DNA from: Ureibacillus galli
Lineage (GTDB): Bacteria; Bacillota; Bacilli; Bacillales_A; Planococcaceae
NCBI RefSeq assembly: GCF_014836845.1
Contig: NZ_JACSQA010000006.1
Location: forward strand, 62,001 to 126,000
DNA: 64,000 bases
Direction of reading: 5' to 3'
Shown here: piece by piece, positions 35,758 to 44,203 of the stretch
Position numbering within the stretch: the stretch's first letter is position 1
How the letters are laid out: the number at the start of each line of letters is the position of its first letter
Notes under the pieces: model-generated
What the model saw: the letters and a program-made list of their open reading frames with translations, nothing else
The model's database searches: none
What the model was told of the DNA's origin: nothing
Translations under genes and position numbers: made by a program

Positions 35758-36104
35758 TCATTGTCTATTTTTTAATTTTATATTCCCTTTATTAAACATA
35801 ATTAGACCATTTAATCTCTCATATAGAGCATACAGGGGATATAGCAGTCCTAAAAAGACAATCACAGAAGGGATATTTTCGATAACAGGGATAAAGTCTG
35901 CTAAAAACGACTTTAATGTTTCTGTTAATAAATAAACAGAGGAAGTATAACAATTAAACCAATTAAAAGAAAAGGCGTTACTTTTGTTTCTTTCAATTTA
36001 GCTCTACAATGTGGGCATTTCATAGTAAATGGTGATGAAAAATCTTCAAAGTTTTCAAGTGTAATTGCTTTATGACAGTTAGGGCAAGGTACAGAAGTTC
36101 TCAT
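35758..36104 (-). pseudogene. Zinc-ribbon membrane protein gene split by a frameshift
   Basis: From an ATG at 36104 with AGGAGG upstream, the frame encodes MRTSVPCPNCHKAITLENFE and a second pair in MKCPHCRAKLKE, a four-cysteine zinc ribbon, then the helix PFLLIGLIVILPLFIY and a stop (35925). One base off, the sequence continues LTETLKSFLADFIP and VIVFLGLLYPLYALYERLNG to a stop at 35758. The natural product would be about 115 residues with two membrane helices. No family name; a one-base deletion near 35930 is the simplest explanation. Confidence 0.65.
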
Positions 36105-36892
36105 ATTAGCCTCCTATGAACTTACTAAATTATATTTAAAGAATAATTGAAGTCTAATTTTAAGTAAATAAAAATTACACTTTAAAATTATTAACTGAAG
36201 AAATGACAAAGGAATATAAACATGACGATAGATGAGCACATTATTGTCAATAATGTATCCGAGAGGTTAGTGGGTTACTAGAAAACAGATAGCTAAAGGA
36301 AAATACAACTGTAAATCCCGATGATTACACAGTTGAAGAATGGATTCGACATACCCAAGAAGAGTTAATTACATTAGTTTGTATAATAGTATTGCGACGA
36401 AAATTGGAGGAATGATGGATTAACAATGGTAGTCCCCCTGTTAAAAGTTCTCGAAATAAAAAGGTTTTGAGACTGTTTTATTTTTTCTACATTCGTCAAA
36501 ATGGAACTTTGCCTTGTGCCGTACAACACACTAAACAATTTTAGTTAAGGGGAGCTGAAAGTTAGACATTATCGTAGATACTTAATATTGAATGAAAAAA
36601 TAACTTTTCCTTAGTTTTGCTTGTTAAAACTCTTCAAAAAAATTGGGAAATAATAAGATAGCAGGGATTCATCGTTAATGGTTAAAGCAGTGCAAAGGGT
36701 AATTAATAACAATACGTTGAAAAGTAAAATTTTACGCGGAATCATAGCCTCAAATATTTATTTTCTGACAACTGCTTGTAATGTATTTTCTCACCTAGTA
36801 AAATAAGCATAAATAAATAGTTAAAAACCGTTACTCCACAAGGATTGGTTTTTCTTATATATCATCAATACACAACAAATAATTGTACAAAT
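36105..36892. other. Long non-coding or decayed region
   Basis: About 790 bp without an intact gene. Around 36310-36416 the plus strand reads VNPDDYTVEEWIRHTQEEL, which looks like a phage-type protein piece, ending at TGA. The rest is AT-rich with stops in all frames. No insertion-sequence ends or transposase remnant could be supported. Confidence 0.5.
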
Positions 36893-36922
36893 AAAAAAAC
36901 AGGCGCACTATGCTACCTGTTC
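36893..36922 (-). terminator. Terminator of the MBL-DUF3006 pair
   Basis: On the minus strand AACAGG pairs with CCTGTT and is followed by T7. Confidence 0.75.
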
Positions 36923-36933
36923 TTCCTTATAAT

Positions 36934-37152
36934 TTATTCCTCGAATAATTCGTTTGCTAAATCTTCAATTTCTTTTGCTAACTTGTCAGTTGCCGTTTTA
37001 TCAATTGTTATTTTATCGTCCTGAAATAATAGAACATCTCCGACAGTTGCGTTTTTAGGCAGTTGTGATTTTGGGATATCCTTCATTTCATGATCAAATT
37101 CAATAACTGCTAGGTCACCTTCAAAACGATCTATTATTCCTTTTATTATCAT
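36934..37152 (-). CDS. DUF3006 domain-containing protein
   Basis: A 72-residue acidic protein: IIKGIIDRFEGDLAVIEFD, then DIPKSQLPKNATVGDVLLF. This small beta-barrel family is usually encoded directly after a secreted ComEC-like metallo-hydrolase, as here, where the start ATG overlaps the stop of that gene (ATGA). Function unknown; the coupling suggests a matched product. Confidence 0.85.
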   Translation of the reverse strand: MIIKGIIDRFEGDLAVIEFDHEMKDIPKSQLPKNATVGDVLLFQDDKITIDKTATDKLAKEIEDLANELFEE

Positions 37153-37988
37153 TTTTTATCCACCTTAACTGTAATTTTTGTTCCAGTCGAAGTAAAGACA
37201 ACATTACCGTTTTTATCTGTACGATACACAGTAGACTTCACATTTTTTAAACGTTTCAATACGTCAGAAGTAGGGTGTCCATAGCTGTTTTTACCAACTG
37301 ATATTACAGAATAGTTCGGTTTAGCTACTTTTAAAAAATTGGCCGTTGTCGCTTCTTTTGCACCATGATGCGCTACTTTTAAAACATCAACATCGCTTAT
37401 TACTTTCGCTTTTAGCATATCTGCTTCAGCAGTTTTCTCAGCATCTCCCATAAATAAAAATGACTTTTTATTATGTTTAAGGTGAAGAACACCACTCCAG
37501 TTATTCAAATCTTTCTTATTATAATCTTTTACAGGCGCAAGGAATTTTAATGTTATATCCTTTGCTTTAGTGGGGATTTCAACTCCCTTTTTCGCCACTT
37601 TAATCGTGAGTTTTTTGCTTTTTACTGCTGTTAAAAAGTTTTTATAAGCTTGTGTCGTATGTGTTACTTTAGGTGCGTAAACAGCTTTTACACTCATATT
37701 TTTAATAACATATTCCATACCACCAATGTGATCTGCATCAGGGTGAGTGGATACTACAGCGTTCAAGGTTTTTATCTTCTGCTTTTTTAAATAGGCTACA
37801 ACTTCATCACCTTTACCTTTTCCGCCAGCATCAATTAAGATATTCTCATTGCCAGTTTGGATTAAGATTGCATCACCTTGTCCAACGTTAATATAATGGA
37901 CTTTAACGGTTGTAGCTGCCTCTGTTGATTGTGTGAAACTAAAAATTGTAGATAATAATAATACAACCGATAATAATATTTTTTTCAT
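37149..37988 (-). CDS. Secreted ComEC/Rec2-like metallo-beta-lactamase-fold hydrolase
   Basis: A 279-residue exported protein: signal peptide KKILLSVVLLLSTIFSFTQS with cleavage near STEAA, then an MBL fold. Metal ligands are in STHPDADHIGGMEY (HxDxDH), the aspartate in LFMGDAE, and the histidine in VAHHGAKEAT; the end has SYGHPTSDVLKRL. This is the hydrolase domain related to the C-terminus of ComEC, secreted on its own, with a likely phosphodiester substrate such as DNA. The ATG at 37988 follows AAAGGAGATG; an upstream in-frame start at 38039 would hide the signal peptide. Confidence 0.88.
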   Translation of the reverse strand: MKKILLSVVLLLSTIFSFTQSTEAATTVKVHYINVGQGDAILIQTGNENILIDAGGKGKGDEVVAYLKKQKIKTLNAVVSTHPDADHIGGMEYVIKNMSVKAVYAPKVTHTTQAYKNFLTAVKSKKLTIKVAKKGVEIPTKAKDITLKFLAPVKDYNKKDLNNWSGVLHLKHNKKSFLFMGDAEKTAEADMLKAKVISDVDVLKVAHHGAKEATTANFLKVAKPNYSVISVGKNSYGHPTSDVLKRLKNVKSTVYRTDKNGNVVFTSTGTKITVKVDKK

Positions 37989-38412
37989 TTCTTCATCTCC
38001 TTTAATTCTCATTTTATTGAATAATAGAAAAGTAAACAACTAGTTTTTAAGTTAATTATTGTCAATAATCAATATTTAATTGGTCGTACCGGTAAAATGC
38101 AATATTAGGATTAACTGATGAAAGTAAGAGAATTATGTTCTGCAATGATTAACGCGAACTGAATCATCAATTATTGTTTCCTTTCATTGATTTTGCAGTT
38201 TGTTGATGAGCGTAACCTAAAAGTTTAGAACAAAAATATACTTGCATCTAGAAGAAGTAGGACAACAATTGAAGTGAATATGTTTTGATTTTCCTATATT
38301 AAAAAGCCCAAAAAATTATTTTTGTAATTTGGAATCCATTCATTTTAAAAGTTCATGATTATCATCGTGAAATCTCGTAAATGTAAAATTTAAGAAAGTA
38401 GAGTGACTAAAA
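37989..38412. other. Intergenic region upstream of the MBL gene
   Basis: No gene or clear regulatory motif is seen. The region is AT-rich and separates two divergent genes. Confidence 0.4.
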
Positions 38413-38688
38413 GTGAAAGAAGTCTTAATGAATTTAACTTTGCCTGATGTCTATGAAGAAAACTTATTTGAATATGTTCCGGGAATTGATAATGTACCAG
38501 AACTAATCGATTTAATCCCAAAAGGTTATACAATGAAGCATTGTCGAAAACTACACAAGCTTGTGAGTATAGAAGCAACAAAATATACAATGAAAGAAGC
38601 GTTCGAAGACGGTGAGATTACTAGCGAGGAAATTGAATATGGTCATCAAATTATCGCTGAAATGATAGAAGAATATAACAATATGTAA
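38413..38688 (+). CDS. Hypothetical protein
   Basis: A 91-residue acidic, mostly helical product: LPDVYEENLFEYVPGIDNV, then MKHCRKLHKLVSIEA and EDGEITSEEIEYGHQIIAEM. No membrane segment or known motif. GTG at 38413 has only a weak GAGTGA upstream; ATG at 38428 is an alternative. Two terminator-like hairpins follow. Function unknown. Confidence 0.5.
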   Translation: MKEVLMNLTLPDVYEENLFEYVPGIDNVPELIDLIPKGYTMKHCRKLHKLVSIEATKYTMKEAFEDGEITSEEIEYGHQIIAEMIEEYNNM

Positions 38689-38746
38689 TAGTGCTGAGTG
38701 AGTGTAATTGGTTAAGTGCTACATTCTTTCTTTTGATTAGCCCTAG

Positions 38747-38768
38747 CAACCGCTTAGAGGTTTTTTCT
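38747..38768 (+). terminator. Weak hairpin terminator after the 38413 gene
   Basis: AACC pairs with GGTT over a 7-base loop and is followed by T6. The stem is short, so activity is doubtful. Confidence 0.35.
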
Positions 38769-38902
38769 TTAGACTTTTAAGAGCTGTCCTTTTTTGCACT
38801 AATTAAATCTTATATCCCACGCTTAATGAACAAGATTAGCGTCTGTTTTCAAATAAATAAGATGGTTTCCTTGAAAAAGCCCGAATTAGGTAGAAGTATC
38901 CT

Positions 38903-38946
38903 AAAAGCCCAAGAGTGTTGATATACCAACATTCTTGGGCTTTTGT
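38903..38946 (+). terminator. Strong hairpin terminator upstream of the yxd-like module
   Basis: AAAAGCCCAAGA.TGTTG pairs with AACA.TCTTGGGCTTTT around ATATACC. It insulates the next promoter. Confidence 0.8.
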
Positions 38947-38996
38947 AATTCAACGGTATAACTTGTAAAACTAACTTTGTGTAAGATCTCTTTATT

Positions 38997-39018
38997 TTTA
39001 AGGTTTATTTAAGGTTTA
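38997..39018 (+). promoter_or_regulatory. Tandem 11-bp direct repeat, likely response regulator box
   Basis: TTTAAGGTTTA occurs twice with no gap (38997-39007 and 39008-39018), so the half-sites are one helical turn apart, as for OmpR/PhoB-type regulators. A TATAAT box lies at 39046-39051 with a poor -35, the arrangement of an activator-dependent promoter. The likely binder is the response regulator encoded at 41990. Confidence 0.65.
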
Positions 39019-39083
39019 GATTAAAAGGATGTAAGATTAGCCCCTTATAATCTGTTTTGTAGTGATTAAAGGAGGACTTTTCA

Positions 39084-39605
39084 GTGAAAACCATTTTACG
39101 TGCAAAAAATGTTCAGAAAGTTTACGGTTCGAAAGGAAATCAATATAAAGCATTGGAAAATATTGATTTGGATATAAAAGAAGGAGAATTTATTGGCATC
39201 ATGGGACCTTCAGGTGCTGGGAAATCCACATTACTCAATATATTATCTACCATTGATACGCTAACTTCAGGGGACATTACGATAGACAATCAAAATATTG
39301 TCACGATGAAGGAAGAGCAATTATCTGATTTTCGCCGTAACCATCTCGGCTTTATATTCCAAGATTATAATTTGCTTGATACTTTAACCGTTAGGGAAAA
39401 TATCTTGCTGCCACTAGCATTATCAAAAGTACCTGCAAAAGAAATTGAAAAACGTGTTAAAGAAATCACAAATACGTTTGGAATTCAAGGAATACTCGAT
39501 AAATATCCTTATCATATCTCCGGGGGGCAGAAGTTGCAAAATTCTCGTCAAGCATTCTTTCAAAAAATACTAGATGTCCTTGCTACCCTTGGAGGTGGAC
39601 ATTAA
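39084..39605 (+). pseudogene. ABC transporter ATPase with internal deletion (YxdL/BceA type)
   Basis: The N-terminal half is a perfect BceA-family ATPase: Walker A GPSGAGKST (41-49), Q-loop IFQDYNLLD (Q93) and the signature ISGGQK (145-150). Directly after GGQK the sequence jumps to SRQAFFQKILDVLATLGGG, which is the normal C-terminal end of this family. About 75 residues are missing, including Walker B, D-loop and H-loop (the usual ADEPTGALD and VTHD). The frame is kept, giving 173 residues instead of about 250. ATP hydrolysis should be impossible. GGAGGAC precedes the start. Confidence 0.85.
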
Positions 39606-41532
39606 ATGACGTTATTTAGCATCGCCAGAAAAAATATTCGAAAAAATTTTACGAACTATTTCTTATATATCGGGTCAATGATTTTCAGTATTATCATTTA
39701 CTTTACCTTTGTCTCTTTAAAATATGACGAAGCGATCCTTGAAACAACAGAATCATCCACTAAAATTAGTTCTGTTTTCAATGGTGCATCGATTGTGCTG
39801 ATTATTTTTGTAGCCGTATTTATTTGGTATTCGAATTCGTTTTTTATAAAGAAACGAAAAAAAGAAGTTGGACTCTATTCGTTACTTGGAGTTCGCAAAA
39901 AACAAATCGGCCGGATGTTATTTTATGAAAACTTTTTTATGGGGGTTATCGCCCTTTTGATTGGAATCATCCTTGGTTCGATTTTGTCAAAGTTCTTTGT
40001 CATCATTTTAATGAAGATAATGGGATATGATGCGATTGGAAATATAGCTATTTCCCCTCAAGCGATCGTAAATACGATTATTGTGTTCACGGTGCTTACA
40101 GCGATTACTTCCATACACGGGTATCGTTTAATTTACCGTTTTAAATTAATTGAGTTATTCAAAGCCGAGCAGGAAGGGGAAAAAGAGCCGAAGACTTCCA
40201 TCATTACCGCATTTATATCGGTTCTTTTAATTGGTATTGGATACTGGCTAGCATTACAAAATCTATTTGTATCAGAAGTTTGGAGAAAATTAGGATTTTT
40301 AATAACACCACTTGTTATCTTAGTCACAGTAATTCTTGGAACGTACTTATTATTTAGTACATTTACCGTTTATTTATTTAAGTTATTACGAAAAAATAAA
40401 CATCATTTTTGGAATGGGATCAATATCATCAGTACATCGCAACTTCTCTATAGATTAAAGGGAAATGCACGGACATTAACAATCATTGCTGTTCTAAGTG
40501 CAACTACATTAACGGCAGTTGGCACCGCTTATAAATTTTTACTACAACAACCGTAGTAATGCAGAATTATCAAATCCTAATAGCATGATGTTTATATCAA
40601 AAGACAAGAATGTATCCACCCAAATTAGTGAACGGATATCACAGGATAAAGATCATAAAATGGTTTATCACATGACCGTTCCTACAATGATGGTAAATGT
40701 CGATATAACAAATCTTCATAGCAATAATTTACCAGATGAAATGGAATACAGCATTATCAATAATACCACTTTTAACCAATTAGCTAAATTGCAAAATAGA
40801 GATGACTCCCTATCATTAAAGGGAAATGAGGCAGCTGCACTAGAAGCTGGTTATTCGAATAGTTTCTCACCGAAGTATATTGGAGCATCGATTTCGCTAA
40901 ATGTGAATGATAAAAGCGAGAACATTCCCTTTAAAAAGTTAAAGAAATATAATGTACTCAATCCCCCTACAGCGGGTATTACAGTCGTTATAAGCGATGA
41001 GTTGTTTACAAAACTATCAAGTGGAACAACTCTTGTGAACATGGAAGTTTACGAATTGAAGAATGAAGAAAATGCCAAAGCGTTAACAAAAGAAATAAAA
41101 ACGTTGTTACCAATGGAAGCAAATTTCTCAAGTTTTGATTCCGATTATGCGCGAGGAATGGAGGCAACAGGTTTACTCATTTTTATTGGCGGATTTTTAG
41201 GATTAGTATTCTTAGGTGCTACTGGAAGTATTATTTATTTTAAGCAGTTGACTGAAGCAACTTTAGATAAAGAGCGTTATGTCATTTTATATAAAATTGG
41301 TGTAAATAAGAAAGAAGTAAAAAAATCGATCTCAAAACAGATTTTATTTATATTTGCATTACCATTATTAGCTGGTATTGCCCACTCCATCGTGGCCTTA
41401 ACCATGTTGTCTAAAATTATGGAAATGAACTTGATGATCCCAGTAGGCATGTGTATAGGCGTTTATGTTTGTATTTACATTGCCTATTACTTCTTAACAG
41501 TAAGAAACTACTACAAAATAATTATTAAATAG
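39606..41532 (+). pseudogene. FtsX-domain permease split by a one-base insertion (YxdM/BceB type)
   Basis: The first part (316 codons) has FtsX-like membrane helices in the order expected for BceB-type permeases, up to LTIIAVLSATTLTAVGTAYK. Then five T at 40536-40540 shift the frame to a stop. Removing one T gives AYKFYYNNRSNAELSNPN and continues in the second open frame (from 40519) through the large extracellular domain to the final helices ending at 41532. The intact protein would be about 642 residues. The ATPase stop and this start are directly adjacent. Because the ATPase partner is also damaged, I read this as real decay rather than a sequencing error, though the single T could be one. 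Confidence 0.8.
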
Positions 41533-41547
41533 AAAAGAGGAAATAGG

Positions 41548-41910
41548 ATGAAAAAGAAAATAATTGGCGTGATTGTAGCAACTGCAGTCATTGTTGGGGG
41601 ATTGGTTATTCTTCAAAATGTGAACTTTAATAGACTGGGAGCAGATCAATATTATACTCAAATTGTTGAAGAAGGAAAGATATTGAAAAATAAAGATAAT
41701 AATGGAGTAACGTATGTAAGTTATGAATACAAACTACCAGGGTTTAATAAAGATGGACAGGAAAAAACATTAACATTTACTGCTCAAAAGCAACTTCGGG
41801 AAAATGCTTATTTAACGTTATTTGTAAAAGATGATAAAGGTGTTACCTCATATCAAGAAGTAAGTAAAGAAGATATTCCCCAAAAAGCAAGTGAAAAGTT
41901 AATAAAATAA
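41548..41910 (+). CDS. yxeA: YxeA family (DUF1093) protein
   Basis: A 120-residue exported or membrane-tethered protein: N-terminal signal-like helix IIGVIVATAVIVGGLVILQN, then an OB-like domain with YYTQIVEEGKILK and YVSYEYKLPGFNKDGQEKTL. In B. subtilis yxeA lies next to the yxdJKLM peptide-sensing module, and the same neighbours occur here. Its role is unknown. AGAGGAAATAGG precedes the ATG. The gene is intact although the transporter before it is broken. Confidence 0.8.
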   Translation: MKKKIIGVIVATAVIVGGLVILQNVNFNRLGADQYYTQIVEEGKILKNKDNNGVTYVSYEYKLPGFNKDGQEKTLTFTAQKQLRENAYLTLFVKDDKGVTSYQEVSKEDIPQKASEKLIK

Positions 41911-41915
41911 TAAAT

Positions 41916-41948
41916 AAAGGAATCCTTATGAAAAGGGATTCCTTTTTA
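41916..41948 (+). terminator. Terminator after yxeA
   Basis: AAAGGAATCC pairs with GGGATTCCTTT around a short loop, followed by T5. It separates the transporter part from the two-component genes. Confidence 0.8.
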
Positions 41949-41989
41949 CTATAATAAAATAGCAGAAGACAACTCTGGAGGTAATGATT

Positions 41990-42697
41990 TTGTCAAATAA
42001 CAAAAAGGTTTTAATCATTGATGACGAGGAAGATATCGTACGACTAATCAAAACAGTGTTAATAAAGGAAGGAATTGAAAACGTATTAACAGCGACTACT
42101 TCAAAAGAAGGGCTTGTTCAATTCCAAAATAATCATCCTGATCTTATTCTATTAGATATCATGCTACCGGATGGGGAAGGCTATGATGTATGTAAACAAA
42201 TCAGAAACGTTTCCAATGTACCCATTTTATTTTTATCGGCAAAAACAGAGGAAATTGATAAGTTATTAGGTTTTGCAATTGGCGGCGATGACTATATTAC
42301 GAAGCCTTTTAGCCCGAAAGAGGTTGCTTATCGTGTAAAAGCCCATTTGAGACGGGCAGAATATTCCCAGTCTGAATCGTTGAAAGAGACAAAATTTAAG
42401 GCAGGTCCGTTTGAATTAGACGAAGAAAAGGCGCAGTTAACAAAATACGAGCAAGTCATCGAATTAAAACCAAAAGAACTTGGATTAATGAAAGTTTTTT
42501 TACAAAATAAGAATAAGGTAATCAGTAAAGAACAGCTTTACGACGCTGTCTGGGGGGAAGATTCCTTCGGTATGGATAATACCGTCATGGTCCATATTCG
42601 TAGACTTCGGGAAAGAATCGAAGACCAACCATCCCATCCTCAATACTTAGTGACCGTTAAAGGCTTAGGATATAAGTTTGTTATAAAGGATGAATAG
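41990..42697 (+). CDS. OmpR-family response regulator (YxdJ-like)
   Basis: A 235-residue response regulator: receiver domain with the acidic pocket IIDDEED, phosphorylated aspartate in LLLDIMLPDG (D56 from the TTG) and K105 in YITKPF; then an OmpR winged helix with LKPKELGLMKVFLQ and TVMVHIRRLRERIE, ending in VKGLGYKFV. The TTG at 41990 lies 7 bases after GGAGGT; the in-frame ATG at 41984 is only 1-2 bases from it and is less likely. It overlaps operationally with the histidine kinase (2-base gap) and probably acts on the direct repeat at 38997. Confidence 0.9.
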   Translation: MSNNKKVLIIDDEEDIVRLIKTVLIKEGIENVLTATTSKEGLVQFQNNHPDLILLDIMLPDGEGYDVCKQIRNVSNVPILFLSAKTEEIDKLLGFAIGGDDYITKPFSPKEVAYRVKAHLRRAEYSQSESLKETKFKAGPFELDEEKAQLTKYEQVIELKPKELGLMKVFLQNKNKVISKEQLYDAVWGEDSFGMDNTVMVHIRRLRERIEDQPSHPQYLVTVKGLGYKFVIKDE

Positions 42698-42699
42698 GT

Positions 42700-44106
42700 A
42701 TGAAGTGGAAGCTTACGGGAAGGTATTTATTATCTATCGTATTGGTTGTTGTCTTAGTTATTATAATCAATCTAATTATCGCGATCGGAATGTTTATAGC
42801 ACAAATTTCTTTTAATGTTCCAATTTTTAAAAATCATGAAATCTCTCCGGAACAGTTTACTAGAAAATTTCATCAAGAGCTTGTGATAAATCCTTATGAA
42901 GTCATCATTTCTGAAGAAGGACAAAAAAAGTTAGAGGAAAAAAACGCCTGGATTCAAATTTTAGATGAAAATGGTACAGAGGTATATAGCTACGGTGCTC
43001 CTGCGAATAGGAAACAAAAATATACCCCAGCCGATATTATTCAAATGTATAAGTATAAAGAAGTCAATGCAGAGACAGTCGTTTATGTGGGGGAAGAGGA
43101 AAGAAATGGTCGCCAGTATAGTTATTTGATTGGAATTGAGAATCGGAATTTAGATCGGCAATTTATCTCCTACAATAATCAAGATATTTTAAGATTATTT
43201 AAAATAGGATTTGTGATTTTCCTAATTGACATCTTCATCGCATTGTTGATTGGCTACCTATTTAGTAAAAGGCTTACCCAACCATTAAATACCTTAATTG
43301 AGGGTATAAAAAAATTAGCTAATCACGACTTTGATCACCATACTGAATCAAGAGGATTATATAAAAATGTGTTCTATAATTTGAATTATTTATCTGACCA
43401 ATTAAAATTGAGCGAAAGTGAAAGAAGGAAATTAGATTCGATGAAAGAGGAATGGATTTCGAACATTTCTCATGACATTAAAACCCCGCTTTCCTCCATT
43501 CAAGGCTATTCCGAAATGATTAAGGATCCGGATTATAACTTTTCCCCGGAAGAAATAAGGGAGTACGCTGGGATTATTGAAGCGAAATCCTTATATATTA
43601 AAGAAGTGATGGAGGATTTGAATTTATCAACTAGATTAAAAAATAAGGAACTATCGCTAAAGAAAAAAGAGGTAAATATTGTTACCTTACTGAGAAAGAT
43701 TGTGATTGATCTTTTGAACGATCCAAAATATGCAGACCGAGATATTCAATTCCATGTAAAAGAAGAGAATATAATGGCAGAAGTTGATGAAATTCTTTTG
43801 CGAAGGGCAATCAATAATTTAATTTATAATGCGATTGTTCATAACGAGAATGATGTAAAAATAGAAGTAAGTATTGAAAGGAAAGAGTATACTCATATCT
43901 ATATTAAAGATGATGGAAAGGGAATTCAGAAGAAAGAACTTGAAAGGATTTTTGATCGATATTATCGAGGTACAAATACCGGGGCTACACATAAGGGATC
44001 TGGACTAGGCATGGCGATAGCACATGACATTATAAAAGCCCATGACGGTCAAATTATGATTCAAAGTGAAATTGGCTGCGGTACAACAATAGAAATACAA
44101 TTATAA
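42700..44106 (+). CDS. Sensor histidine kinase with extracytoplasmic domain
   Basis: A 468-residue membrane kinase. Two membrane helices (about 10-34 and 167-188) flank an outside domain of about 130 residues, followed by a HAMP region, the phosphoacceptor H258 in ISNISHDIKTPLSS, and the ATPase boxes NNLIYNAIVHN, DDGKGI, IFDRYYRG and GSGLGMAIAHD. The large outside domain differs from the short intramembrane sensors (BceS, YxdK) that normally act with BceAB-type transporters; this kinase may sense its signal directly. That could explain why it survives with a broken transporter. Confidence 0.9.
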   Translation: MKWKLTGRYLLSIVLVVVLVIIINLIIAIGMFIAQISFNVPIFKNHEISPEQFTRKFHQELVINPYEVIISEEGQKKLEEKNAWIQILDENGTEVYSYGAPANRKQKYTPADIIQMYKYKEVNAETVVYVGEEERNGRQYSYLIGIENRNLDRQFISYNNQDILRLFKIGFVIFLIDIFIALLIGYLFSKRLTQPLNTLIEGIKKLANHDFDHHTESRGLYKNVFYNLNYLSDQLKLSESERRKLDSMKEEWISNISHDIKTPLSSIQGYSEMIKDPDYNFSPEEIREYAGIIEAKSLYIKEVMEDLNLSTRLKNKELSLKKKEVNIVTLLRKIVIDLLNDPKYADRDIQFHVKEENIMAEVDEILLRRAINNLIYNAIVHNENDVKIEVSIERKEYTHIYIKDDGKGIQKKELERIFDRYYRGTNTGATHKGSGLGMAIAHDIIKAHDGQIMIQSEIGCGTTIEIQL

Positions 44107-44147
44107 TGGAAAACACCCCACTAAAAAGAATCCTATCGGAACAAACT

Positions 44148-44184
44148 AAGCCTGCTCAATTTAACGGTTGAGCAGGCTTTATGT
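44148..44184. terminator. Bidirectional terminator between kinase gene and dhaKL
   Basis: A perfect 12-bp stem AAGCCTGCTCAA/TTGAGCAGGCTT lies between two converging genes. Confidence 0.85.
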
Positions 44185-44203
44185 TTAATTAAAATTTATC
44201 TTC

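Noticed and set aside
36430-36560. End of an insertion sequence
   Set aside because: The stretch looked like a possible inverted-repeat end, but no matching partner or transposase fragment was found.
38340-38380. Fur box-like sequence TGATTATCAT
   Set aside because: Only about half of the 19-bp consensus is present and no iron-related gene is adjacent.
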